DNA from: Desulfobacula sp. | GTDB taxonomy: Bacteria; Desulfobacterota; Desulfobacteria; Desulfobacterales; Desulfobacteraceae | Length of the DNA stretch: 20,932 bases | Assembly (NCBI GenBank): GCA_018702715.1 | Contig: JABIYQ010000064.1 | Location: 1-20,932 of the forward strand | Reading direction: 5' to 3' | Part shown: positions 7,875 through 15,528 of the stretch, piece by piece | Layout of the letters: every line of letters starts with the position of its first letter | Numbering within the stretch: the stretch's first letter is position 1 | Notes under the pieces: generated by a model | Database searches by the model: none | What the model was told of the DNA's origin: nothing | What the model saw: only the letters and a program-made list of their open reading frames with translations | Made by a program: the position numbers and the translations under genes

Positions 7875-7903
7875 TTGACAAAGCGAGGATTCCACATGAC
7901 TAT
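7875..7903 (+). promoter_or_regulatory. Candidate promoter upstream of ynjB
   Basis: The 202-bp gap after otsA holds a perfect -35 hexamer TTGACA (7875-7880). The best-spaced -10 is weak: GACTAT at 7898-7903 after 17 bp, or TATGGA three bases further on. It lies about 60 nt before the ynjB start. I see no convincing terminator in the gap. Confidence 0.3.
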
Positions 7904-7963
7904 GGATTAAATTCGCATGCAAAAATATGACTCTTTAATTTTTATAGAAAAACAGGATATATT

Positions 7964-9157
7964 ATGAAACGCTTTTTGTTAATTTTTCTGAGTTTAATCT
8001 TGTTAAGTTTTTTATCACAGGCCTTTGCCCAAGGCTGGGATGATATTGAAAAAAAAGCAAAAGGCCAAATAGTCTATTTCAATGCTTGGGGCGGGTCTCA
8101 ACGAATTAATGACTATATCCAATGGGCAGGTCAGGTGGTACAAAAAAAATACGGGATTCGAGTCATCCATGTAAAAGCCACGGATATTGGTGATGTGGTT
8201 TCCCGCATCCTCGTTGAAAAAGCCGCAAAAAAATTGCAAAACGGCAGTGTGGATTTGATGTGGATCAATGGTGAAAATTTTAAGGCAATGAAGGAAAACA
8301 AACTATTGTATGGGCCTTTTTCTCAAAATTTGCCCTATTTTCATTTGGTGAATACTAAGAAAAAAACATTGAAATTTGATTTTACAGTGCCCGTTGACAA
8401 CCTGGAATCACCCTGGGGAATGGCCCAGCTCGTGTTCTCCTATGATACAAACCGGGTTTCAAAACATCCCCAAAACATGTCAGACCTTTTGGTCTTTGCC
8501 AGGAAAAATTCAGGGAAATTTACCTACCCGGCCATACCCAGCTTTCATGGCACAACCTTTATTAAACAGGCACTTTCTGAATTGATCCATGATCCCAAAA
8601 TATTGAGTCAAAAGGTTAGCCAATCTGATTTTGAAAAAAACACCCGGCCATTGTGGGATTTTCTGGATGAACTGCATCCTTTTTTATGGCGAAAAGGCAA
8701 GGTGTTCCCGGCAAGTGGTTCCCAGATGGTTAGTCTTTTAAATGATAATGAAATTTTTATTTCTATGAGTTTTAACCCGAATTCCGTGAGCAATGCCATT
8801 GAAAATGGTGAACTTCCCAATACCATACGAACCTATATTCATGAAGGCGGCACCATTGGAAATGCCCATTTTGTGGCCATTCCCTTTAACTCGTCAGCCA
8901 AACAGGGGGCAATGGTGTTTGCCAATTTCCTTTTAAGTCCCATGGCCCAGGCCAGAAAAGCAGATCCGACTATATGGGGAGATCCAAGCGTTCTTGATAT
9001 AGGAAAACTTGCCGGTCCTGATAAGGCATTATTTGATGCTGTTCCAAAAGGGGTTGCCACCCTGACAGCGGATGAACTGGGGCAGAGTTTACCCGAACCC
9101 CATGTGTCATGGGTTCAGGCTCTTGAAAAAGAATGGCTTAAAAAATACAGCAAATAA
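7964..9157 (+). CDS. ynjB: ABC transporter substrate-binding protein, YnjB family
   Basis: This is the periplasmic binding protein of an importer in the thiamine/iron/polyamine-type class. A signal peptide covers about residues 1-22 (MKRF, a leucine-rich core, then SQAFA before QGW). The mature protein has motifs I associate with YnjB: VYFNAWGGSQRINDYIQW, SVDLMWINGENFKAMKENKLL and GPF, as well as AIPSFHGTTFIKQAL. The 397-residue length fits. It heads a ynjB-ynjC-ynjD-ynjF run, 9 nt before the permease. The substrate of YnjBCD is not established; resemblance to ThiB makes thiamine or a related small molecule a guess only. No strong Shine-Dalgarno is visible (AGGATATATT precedes the ATG). Confidence 0.9.
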   Translation: MKRFLLIFLSLILLSFLSQAFAQGWDDIEKKAKGQIVYFNAWGGSQRINDYIQWAGQVVQKKYGIRVIHVKATDIGDVVSRILVEKAAKKLQNGSVDLMWINGENFKAMKENKLLYGPFSQNLPYFHLVNTKKKTLKFDFTVPVDNLESPWGMAQLVFSYDTNRVSKHPQNMSDLLVFARKNSGKFTYPAIPSFHGTTFIKQALSELIHDPKILSQKVSQSDFEKNTRPLWDFLDELHPFLWRKGKVFPASGSQMVSLLNDNEIFISMSFNPNSVSNAIENGELPNTIRTYIHEGGTIGNAHFVAIPFNSSAKQGAMVFANFLLSPMAQARKADPTIWGDPSVLDIGKLAGPDKALFDAVPKGVATLTADELGQSLPEPHVSWVQALEKEWLKKYSK

Positions 9158-9166
9158 AAGCAGATA

Positions 9167-10924
9167 ATGATAAAAATACCTGTACAGGATAAGCGTATTA
9201 TTTTCCCTGTATTTGTTATGATATTGTTTTGTACCACAATTGTGGCCGGTCTTATTGGAACAATTTTACCTTCCTTAAATTATCTTCCCGTAATAGGGCA
9301 CACTCAGGTTTCATTGTCTGTCTGGTTTGATTTTTTTTCCTACCCGGGAATTCAAACTTCAATTTTTGTGACGCTTTTTTCCGGAATAACAGCTTCTTTT
9401 GTTGTTGTCAGTCTTGTCTTTTTGTTTATCAGTGTTTCCCATGGAAATGCATTATGGAAGTTTTTTGAGAAAATTCTTTCACCTGTACTCTCCATTCCCC
9501 ATGCTGCGTTTGCCGTGGGGTTTGGTTTTTTAATTGCACCATCAGGATGGCTGATCCGGTTGGTTTCTCCTTTACTAACCGGCTTTAATACGCCGCCTGA
9601 CTGGATTCTTCTCAATGATCCTGCCGGCATCAGCCTTACCATTGCATTGGTGATTAAAGAGTTTCCATTTTTAATTATGGTGACCATGGGTGCTATGGGT
9701 CAGCTTGATATAAAAAAAACACTTTTCGTGGCAAGGGCACTTGGGTATAAAAAAGAACAGATCTGGCTGAAAATTTTAATTCCAAGATTATATCCTCACT
9801 TAAGATTATCCATTTTTGCAGTTATTGCCTATTCCCTTTCCGTTGTGGATATGGCCATTCTTTTAGGTCCAAGCGCACCCTCCTCTCTTTCCGTACTGAT
9901 TTTGAAATGGTTTAATGACCCGGATGTGAACTTTAAACTTCTGGCCTCTGCAGGGTCGTTATTTCTTTTTTTTATTGTGCTGTTAAGTATTTTTTTTGTA
10001 TATCTTTTGGAAAGAGCCGCCCGTGTTTTTTTACGGCCCTGGATTACAAATGGAAACCGCAGTTCTTTTGTGACATTGTTTAAACCAATGATTTCTTTTA
10101 CAGGGATTTGTATTATTATTTTTACCATTATTTCCTCGGTTATTCTTGTGATCTGGTCATTTTCGTGGCAGTGGCGTTTCCCTGATTTTCTTCCAGCAAC
10201 ATGGACACTAAAATTCTGGGCAAAGGGTCTTGTTTCATCTTTTGATCCAGTGATGACAACTCTTTTTACGGGAGGTGCATCTGCTTTTTTGGGACTTTTG
10301 CTAACCATCGGCTGTCTGGAATATGCTGTGAATTCCAATCAAAATCGAATTGGTCAAAATCGAATTGGTCAAAATAAGACCTTACAAAATAAGGCTAAAA
10401 ATTATACAAAATATATTCATTATTTTTTATATCTTCCATTATTGGTTCCCCAGATTACATTTATGGCAGGTATTCAGCTTCTTCTGGTAATAATGAAAAT
10501 GGATGGCTACTGGATTACCCTTATGGGATCACATATGTTGTTTGTCCTGCCTTATATGTTTATTGCATTAAGCGCCACATATCTTTCTTTTGACAAAAGG
10601 GTGACGGACCAGGCAATATTTTTGGGAAGATCATATACAAGGGTTTTGTTCACAATAAAATTGCCCATGTTGTTAAAACCGATACTTTTTTCTTTTGCCA
10701 TCGGGTTTTCTGTGAGTGTGGCACAATATATTCCAACGATGCTTGTGGGAGCAGGAAGATTTTCAACAATTACCACAGAGGTTGTTAACATTGCCTCTGG
10801 ATCAGATCGAAGGATTATGGCGGTTTATGCACTTATTCAGCAGTGTTTACCCTTGATAATGTTTGCCATGGCCATTATCATCCCCAAGATTTTGTATTAC
10901 AATAGAAAAGGAATGCAGGTATAA
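9167..10924 (+). CDS. ynjC: ABC transporter permease, fused two-domain YnjC family
   Basis: This 585-residue inner-membrane protein has two homologous permease halves in one chain, like ThiP and FbpB. Hydrophobic segments occur throughout. Each half has an EAA-type cytoplasmic loop that docks on the ATPase: ARALGYKKEQIWLKILIPRL (about 187-206) and IFLGRSYTRVLFTIKLPMLL (about 484-503). The halves are joined by an unusual polar linker at about 388-412, including NQNRIGQNRIGQNKTLQNK, which is encoded by a 15-bp tandem repeat and helps explain why it is longer than E. coli YnjC (about 511). It follows ynjB by 9 nt and precedes ynjD by 10 nt, so the three are surely co-transcribed. It should form the channel for the YnjB-bound substrate. 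Confidence 0.92.
   Translation: MIKIPVQDKRIIFPVFVMILFCTTIVAGLIGTILPSLNYLPVIGHTQVSLSVWFDFFSYPGIQTSIFVTLFSGITASFVVVSLVFLFISVSHGNALWKFFEKILSPVLSIPHAAFAVGFGFLIAPSGWLIRLVSPLLTGFNTPPDWILLNDPAGISLTIALVIKEFPFLIMVTMGAMGQLDIKKTLFVARALGYKKEQIWLKILIPRLYPHLRLSIFAVIAYSLSVVDMAILLGPSAPSSLSVLILKWFNDPDVNFKLLASAGSLFLFFIVLLSIFFVYLLERAARVFLRPWITNGNRSSFVTLFKPMISFTGICIIIFTIISSVILVIWSFSWQWRFPDFLPATWTLKFWAKGLVSSFDPVMTTLFTGGASAFLGLLLTIGCLEYAVNSNQNRIGQNRIGQNKTLQNKAKNYTKYIHYFLYLPLLVPQITFMAGIQLLLVIMKMDGYWITLMGSHMLFVLPYMFIALSATYLSFDKRVTDQAIFLGRSYTRVLFTIKLPMLLKPILFSFAIGFSVSVAQYIPTMLVGAGRFSTITTEVVNIASGSDRRIMAVYALIQQCLPLIMFAMAIIIPKILYYNRKGMQV
10339..10376 (+). repeat. In-frame 15-bp tandem repeat inside ynjC
   Basis: TCAAAATCGAATTGG occurs at 10339-10353 and 10354-10368, followed by a partial copy at 10369-10376. 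It encodes QNRIG twice and then QN in the hydrophilic linker between the permease halves. The two full copies are identical at DNA level, which suggests recent duplication by slippage. Confidence 0.9.
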
Positions 10925-10934
10925 GGAAAAGAGT

Positions 10935-11573
10935 ATGTCGCTTGAACTTGAAAATCTCAGCATATTAAAGCAGGGGTCAGCCATATTTGATCCAGTGAAT
11001 CTTGTTATTAGGCCAGGTGAGATTACCACAATTATGGGGCCAAGCGGGTGTGGAAAATCCACGCTTTTGTCTGCCGTGTCAGGAAGCCTGGACAGGGCGT
11101 TCACTCTCAAAGGGTCTATCCTTTTAAATGGCCGGAACATGGGTGATTGCCCCATGGAAAAGAGAAATATAGGTATCCTTTTCCAGGATGATCTTCTTTT
11201 CCCTCATATGAATATCGGCGGCAACCTTGCCTTTGCCATTCAAGAGAAGATATCCAGAGTTCAAAAAAGTCAAATAATTGATAAGGCCCTTAAAACAGCC
11301 GGGCTTGAAGGGTTTGAAAAAAGAGATCCTTCAAGCCTTTCAGGAGGACAGAAATCGAGGATCAGCCTTTTAAGAAGTCTTTTAGCCAAACCTTCGGCCC
11401 TGCTGTTGGATGAACCTTTTTCAACGCTGGATCAAACCCTTAAAGCAAAAATCAGGAGTTTTGTCTTTTCCCAGATAAAAAAAATGAATATCCCGGCACT
11501 CCTGGTTACCCATGACCCAAAAGATTGTCCTGAGGGCGGGATGATATTAAATCTGAACAAAGAAGAAGGATAA
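10935..11573 (+). CDS. ynjD: ABC transporter ATP-binding protein, YnjD family
   Basis: This 212-residue ATPase would drive the YnjBC importer at the cytoplasmic face. It has Walker A GPSGCGKST (about 35-43), a Q-loop region ILFQDDLLFPHMN, the ABC signature LSGGQKSR, Walker B ALLLDEPF with STLDQ as the D-loop, and the switch histidine in LLVTHD. The ATG at 10935 is preferred because AAGGAAAAG (10924-10932) sits just before it; a longer frame from 10863 would overlap the end of ynjC and add 24 residues without family similarity. It begins 10 nt after ynjC and ends 3 nt before ynjF. Confidence 0.94.
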   Translation: MSLELENLSILKQGSAIFDPVNLVIRPGEITTIMGPSGCGKSTLLSAVSGSLDRAFTLKGSILLNGRNMGDCPMEKRNIGILFQDDLLFPHMNIGGNLAFAIQEKISRVQKSQIIDKALKTAGLEGFEKRDPSSLSGGQKSRISLLRSLLAKPSALLLDEPFSTLDQTLKAKIRSFVFSQIKKMNIPALLVTHDPKDCPEGGMILNLNKEEG

Positions 11574-11576
11574 ACC

Positions 11577-12218
11577 ATGCTTGACCCCTGGGCCATAAAA
11601 TTATTTAATTCACCTTTAAAAACCTGTGCCCATATCCTAAAAAAAAGGGATATCAAACCGGATCAGGTCACAATCGCAGGTTTTGGAATAGGCCTGCTTG
11701 CTTTTTTTACCCTCTGGATGAATTGGTATATAGTGACCTTGATTTTTATCATTTTGAACCGGATCATGGACGGCTTGGATGGGGCTCTTGCAAGAATGAC
11801 AGAACAAACAGATGCCGGCGGGTTCTTGGATATCTGTTTGGATTTTATTTTCTATTCCGCTGTAGTGGCAGGATTCGCGATTTCCGATCCGCAAAATAAT
11901 GCTCTTGCTGCAGTTTTTTTGCTATTTGGCTTTATGGGGACAGGAACCAGTTTTCTTGCCTTTGCCGTGATGGCGCAGAAGCATGATTTAAAGAGTGTGG
12001 CCTATCCCCATAAGGCCATGTATTATATCGGGGGGCTTACAGAAGGAACAGAAACCATTATTTTTTTTGTAATAATCTGTATATTTCCAGGACTTTTCCC
12101 TTTTTTGGGTTTTCTCTTCGCCTTTTTGTGTATTATAACAACGATAACAAGGATTTTATCAGGATATACTAGATTGAAACAAGTTGCACAAAACAAGAAA
12201 AAAATGGTATTTAAATAG
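11577..12218 (+). CDS. ynjF: CDP-alcohol phosphatidyltransferase family membrane protein (YnjF-like)
   Basis: This 213-residue integral membrane enzyme belongs to the family that joins a CDP-activated lipid (or other CDP-alcohol) to an alcohol acceptor. The metal-binding signature is present at about residues 62-83: DGLDGALAR, then after a short spacer GGFLDICLD, giving the four conserved aspartates. Several membrane segments flank it, for example about 40-60, 83-100, 105-125 and 160-190. A ribosome site AAGAAGGA (11563-11570) precedes the ATG, and only 3 nt separate it from ynjD, so translation is probably coupled. In E. coli ynjF also follows ynjBCD, after ynjE, which is missing here. The acceptor alcohol is unknown; phosphatidylglycerophosphate or phosphatidylserine synthase roles are less likely given the context. 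Confidence 0.88.
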   Translation: MLDPWAIKLFNSPLKTCAHILKKRDIKPDQVTIAGFGIGLLAFFTLWMNWYIVTLIFIILNRIMDGLDGALARMTEQTDAGGFLDICLDFIFYSAVVAGFAISDPQNNALAAVFLLFGFMGTGTSFLAFAVMAQKHDLKSVAYPHKAMYYIGGLTEGTETIIFFVIICIFPGLFPFLGFLFAFLCIITTITRILSGYTRLKQVAQNKKKMVFK

Positions 12219-12315
12219 TGTCCAATCCAGAAATTTTTGAAATTGACGGGTTTTGACCGGACAATCAATAAAGTATGGATAATGATAACAACCCTTAACA
12301 TACAGGCAAAATATA

Positions 12316-12927
12316 ATGAAACCCCAGGAAATAGAAGATCTGAGTTTTAAGATAATCGAACAGGAAGCAGGAGAGCACAAGTTCAGTGATGAACAATGGC
12401 CCATTGTCAGACGCATGATTCATACCTCTGCTGATTTTGAATATATGAATACAATCCGGTTTTATCCCGATGTGGTTCAAAAGGGAATTAAGGCCATTCA
12501 AAACGGCTGCCAGATATTCACAGACACCAATATGGCACGGGTGGGTATAAGGAAAAAAGAAATTCATGACTTTGGCGGCAAGGTAAGCTGTCTGATTGCA
12601 GACAAAGATGTTGTTGATAAGGCAAAAGAAACCGGGACCACAAGAGCCCTTGCCGCAGTGGATATGGCATGTGACCGTATGAAAGATGGAATTTATGTGG
12701 TGGGAAATGCCCCAACCGCCCTTTTAAGATTGATTGAGTTGATAAAACAAAAAAAAGCAAGCCCTGCTCTGGTGATAGGATTTCCCGTGGGGTTTGTAAA
12801 TGCCGCAGAATCAAAAGATGCTTTGATGGCCCTTGATTTTCCCTATATAACCAATAAGGGAAGAAAAGGCGGATCAAATATTGCGGCAGCCATTGTTAAT
12901 GCCCTGGCTATCATGGCAAATAACTAG
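12316..12927 (+). CDS. cbiC: Precorrin-8X / cobalt-precorrin-8 methylmutase
   Basis: CbiC moves the C11 methyl group to C12 to give (cobalt-)hydrogenobyrinate in cobamide synthesis. The 203-residue protein matches the family across its length: RMIHTSADFEYMN with the catalytic histidine (about residue 36), GCQIFTDTNMARVGI, GTTRALAAVDMA, YVVGNAPTALLRL, GFPVGFVNAAESKDAL and NKGRKGGSNIAAAIVNAL. It begins 97 nt after ynjF and leads a corrin gene set. No strong ribosome site precedes the ATG. A loose TTGACC-N19-GATAAT (12253-12283) might be a promoter. I found no cobalamin riboswitch in front of it; the gap is too short for one. Confidence 0.96.
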   Translation: MKPQEIEDLSFKIIEQEAGEHKFSDEQWPIVRRMIHTSADFEYMNTIRFYPDVVQKGIKAIQNGCQIFTDTNMARVGIRKKEIHDFGGKVSCLIADKDVVDKAKETGTTRALAAVDMACDRMKDGIYVVGNAPTALLRLIELIKQKKASPALVIGFPVGFVNAAESKDALMALDFPYITNKGRKGGSNIAAAIVNALAIMANN

Positions 12928-12933
12928 GGGAGG
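12927..12933 (+). promoter_or_regulatory. Ribosome binding site that fixes the unusual cbiA start
   Basis: GGGGAGG overlaps the last base of the cbiC stop and is a strong Shine-Dalgarno. Five nt further on in the cbiA frame is ATC (12939-12941), with no ATG, GTG or TTG in frame between the stop at 12921-12923 and the TTG at 13005. The site argues that translation starts at the ATC. Confidence 0.65.
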
Positions 12934-12938
12934 TTAAT

Positions 12939-14429
12939 ATCAAAGGGTTTGTCATTGGTGCCACGGGAAGTGGAACAGGGAAAACCACCATCAGTCTTGC
13001 TATTTTGTCATATCTTGCTGACCTGGGGTATACGGTGGCTCCTTTTAAAGTAGGCCCGGATTTTATCGATCCCGGGCATCATGCTAAAATCGCAGGAAAA
13101 ACAAGTTTTAATCTGGATTCCTGGATGCTTTCCAAAGCGTATAATACAAGGATTTTCAACGAGAATGCCAAAGGCGCAGATATTGCCGTGGTTGAAGGGG
13201 TTATGGGACTTTTTGACGGGTATGACGGCCTGTCTGAATCAGGGTCCACAGCCCAGATGGCCAAATGGCTGGATTTGCCCGTTGTTCTCATCGTCAGTGC
13301 CAAAGGAAAGGCCAGAAGTGCTGCTGCAATTGTAAAAGGTTTTGAAACCTTTGATAAAGATTTGAAAATCGCCGGGGTCATCTTTAGTAAGACCGGAAGT
13401 CTGCGCCATTATGAATATCTGAAAAAAGCTGTTGAGCAAAGCTGCACAACAAAGTGTCTCGGGTTTATGCCGAGAAATGAGTCCATTGTTATGCCGGAAA
13501 GACACCTGGGCCTTGTCACATCGGATGAGCTAAATATCAGTAAAAAGGTTCTTTTTACCCTTACCTCCATGGTCAGGGACCATATTGATATAAAGGGTTT
13601 GATCCATAGCCTGAATTCTTTTGATGCAATAGATTCAGCAGATTCACTCGGCAAAATTGAACCCCAAAAAGATGTCCATGGCCTTGAACAGGGTCCGACC
13701 ATTGCTATTGCCAGAGACAAGGCGTTTTGTTTTTATTACCAGGATAATATAGACATCTTGAAAAAATTCGGGGCAAAAATCATTGAGTTTTCACCATTAA
13801 ATGATGACAACCTGCCCCCGGATATTGACGGGATTTATTTTGGCGGGGGATACCCGGAAGTGTATGCCAGAGAATTGTCACAAAAAACAGAGCTTTTAAA
13901 AGAAATCAAAAACAAAAGTATTGCTGGTATGCCCATTTACGCAGAATGCGGAGGGTTCATGTTTCTTTGCAACACTCTTTGTGCAATGGACCCAATCCAA
14001 AAATACCCCATGTCCGGGTGTTTTAATTTTAATGTTCAAATGTCAAAGCGCCTTAGATCCCTTGGGTACAGGGAAATAACCTTAAAAAAAGATACCATTA
14101 TTGGGAAACAAGGATATGTGTTAAGGGGGCATGAATTTCATTATTCTTCAATAGAAGCTCAAAAACCAGAAGCTCAAAATCCGGAAACTCAAAACCTGGC
14201 ATATCAAAAACCCGCAACTCAAAAAATAGCAAATCAAAAAAATGATATTCCTGATGTATATAACGTGACTTCCCGGGCAGGACAGGATTTGACTTTAAAA
14301 GGATACCAGGTCAATAACACCCTGGGAAGTTATCTTCACGTTCATTTTGGCAGCAACCCTAAATGTGCCAAACATTTTGTAGATACCTGCAAAAGCTTTA
14401 AGGACAAAAATGTCATCCAAAACGCTTAA
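12939..14429 (+). CDS. cbiA: Cobyrinic acid a,c-diamide synthase
   Basis: CbiA amidates the a and c side chains of (cobalt-)cobyrinate using glutamine and ATP. The N-terminal P-loop GATGSGTGKTT (residues 7-17 from the ATC) is followed by FKVGPDFIDPGHH and GVMGLFDG. The C-terminal glutaminase half has FGGGYPEVYA, catalytic cysteine about C337 in YAECGGFMFL, RGHEFHYS and the terminal histidine region LHVHFGSNP. The P-loop can only be included if translation starts at ATC 12939 (or ATT 12954); the first ordinary start, TTG 13005, would remove it. A Q-rich stretch of six pentapeptide repeats (about 406-435) interrupts the glutaminase domain between conserved blocks. It overlaps cbiD by 20 nt. Confidence 0.9.
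   Translation: MKGFVIGATGSGTGKTTISLAILSYLADLGYTVAPFKVGPDFIDPGHHAKIAGKTSFNLDSWMLSKAYNTRIFNENAKGADIAVVEGVMGLFDGYDGLSESGSTAQMAKWLDLPVVLIVSAKGKARSAAAIVKGFETFDKDLKIAGVIFSKTGSLRHYEYLKKAVEQSCTTKCLGFMPRNESIVMPERHLGLVTSDELNISKKVLFTLTSMVRDHIDIKGLIHSLNSFDAIDSADSLGKIEPQKDVHGLEQGPTIAIARDKAFCFYYQDNIDILKKFGAKIIEFSPLNDDNLPPDIDGIYFGGGYPEVYARELSQKTELLKEIKNKSIAGMPIYAECGGFMFLCNTLCAMDPIQKYPMSGCFNFNVQMSKRLRSLGYREITLKKDTIIGKQGYVLRGHEFHYSSIEAQKPEAQNPETQNLAYQKPATQKIANQKNDIPDVYNVTSRAGQDLTLKGYQVNNTLGSYLHVHFGSNPKCAKHFVDTCKSFKDKNVIQNA
14154..14243 (+). repeat. Six in-frame 15-bp repeats inside cbiA
   Basis: Copies start at 14154, 14169, 14184, 14199, 14214 and 14229, each with TCAAAA at the same place, for example GAAGCTCAAAAACCA. 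They encode EAQKP, EAQNP, ETQNL, AYQKP, ATQKI and ANQKN. The period is exact and the frame kept; the copies have diverged toward the 3' end. They lie between the RGHEFHYS block and the C-terminal block, probably as a surface loop. Confidence 0.92.
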
Positions 14430-15525
14430 AAAAGGGTTTACCACAGGTGCCGCCGCAGCAGCAGCAGTGAAAGCCGCCCTGATTGCTTTTTTTTCCAAAA
14501 AACTCAAATCAGTAGAGATCCTGTTTTTAACCGGTGAAAAAAAACATATTGATATTAAAGCTATAAAAAAAATAGCTGACAATGAATATGAAGCCCTTGT
14601 CATCAAAGATGCAGGGGATGACCCGGACATTACCCATAAAGCTCATATAGGGGCAAGGGTAACCGTGTTAAATTCCGATGAATTGGTCATAAATATTTTC
14701 GGCGGAAAAGGAGTAGGAACAATTACAAAACCAGGCCTTGAATTGCCGGTTGGAGAACCAGCCATTAATCCCGGTCCTAGGACAATGATCCAAAATAGTG
14801 TGGCAGAGGTTTTTACCCTGTTTAATATTAATAACAAACAGGTGGATATTGAAATTTTTGTTCCAAATGGTGAAATACTTGCCAAAAAAACCCTGAACGC
14901 CCGGCTGGGGATTTTAGGGGGTATCTCTATTTTGGGTACCACGGGTATTGTCACCCCCATGTCCCACGACGCCTATATTGCCACCATTAAAGCAAGTATT
15001 TCAGTTGCAGCAGCCAAAGGCCTTTCTACACTTGTTTTTACAACGGGCAGACGAAGTGAACGATTTGCCATGGAAATCTTTAAGCCTTTTCGTGAAGAGG
15101 CTTTTATCCAGACAGGAGATTTTTTTAAGGCGTCCCTTGATATGGTGCTGTTGAACCCAAAGATTAAAAGTGTCACGTACACGGTATTTTTTGGAAAAGC
15201 TGTAAAAATGTCATTAGGGTTTGAACATACCCATGCGGCAAAGTCGGAACTGACCTTGAAAAAACTTTCCAGATGGGCCTTGGATATTACAAAAAACTAT
15301 GAGCTTGAAAAAATGATTGCCAGTGCTAATACTGCCCGTCACGCATTTTCATTTATTTATCCTGACTTTCCGAAACTAATTTTTCATGTGGGCCAAAAAA
15401 TTAAAGAGACAGCACAAAAATTTTCAAACCATAAACTTGAAATCCGTGTTATTATCCTTGACTTTGATGGCAAACCTGTCTTTGATTCAAACAAAAATGG
15501 AACACACGTTTATAAAGGAGAATAA
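14410..15525 (+). CDS. cbiD: Cobalt-precorrin-5B C1-methyltransferase
   Basis: CbiD methylates C1 of the corrin ring in the anaerobic pathway, using SAM. The 371-residue protein carries the family landmarks: LKKGFTTGAAAAAAVKAAL at the N-terminus (the common GAC is GAA here), VIKDAGDDPDITHKAHIG (about 63-80), GGKGVGTITKPGLELPVGEPAINPGPRTMI, and LGGISILGTTGIVTPMS (about 168-185). It overlaps cbiA by 20 nt, so the two are translationally linked, and ends 3 nt before trmO. Its presence, rather than aerobic cobalamin enzymes, indicates the oxygen-independent pathway. Other cbi genes must lie elsewhere. Confidence 0.96.
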   Translation: MSSKTLKKGFTTGAAAAAAVKAALIAFFSKKLKSVEILFLTGEKKHIDIKAIKKIADNEYEALVIKDAGDDPDITHKAHIGARVTVLNSDELVINIFGGKGVGTITKPGLELPVGEPAINPGPRTMIQNSVAEVFTLFNINNKQVDIEIFVPNGEILAKKTLNARLGILGGISILGTTGIVTPMSHDAYIATIKASISVAAAKGLSTLVFTTGRRSERFAMEIFKPFREEAFIQTGDFFKASLDMVLLNPKIKSVTYTVFFGKAVKMSLGFEHTHAAKSELTLKKLSRWALDITKNYELEKMIASANTARHAFSFIYPDFPKLIFHVGQKIKETAQKFSNHKLEIRVIILDFDGKPVFDSNKNGTHVYKGE

Positions 15526-15528
15526 ATA

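Noticed and set aside
9829..10338. 169-codon minus-strand ORF
   Set aside because: Antisense to ynjC, with lysine/arginine-rich composition typical of shadow frames of membrane proteins.
10863..10934. N-terminal extension of ynjD
   Set aside because: Overlaps the end of ynjC and lacks family similarity; the ATG at 10935 has a ribosome site.
12219..12315. Cobalamin riboswitch before cbiC
   Set aside because: The gap is only 97 nt and has no B12-box-like sequence that I can recognise.
12900..12960. Programmed frameshift from cbiC into cbiA
   Set aside because: cbiC is complete with its normal C-terminus, and no slippery site was seen; a separate start with strong ribosome site explains the data better.
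14154..14243. CRISPR array
   Set aside because: The repeat is a 15-bp direct tandem within an open frame, without spacers.
13005..14429. cbiA starting at TTG 13005
   Set aside because: It would lose the P-loop GATGSGTGKTT that CbiA needs; the conserved frame extends upstream.
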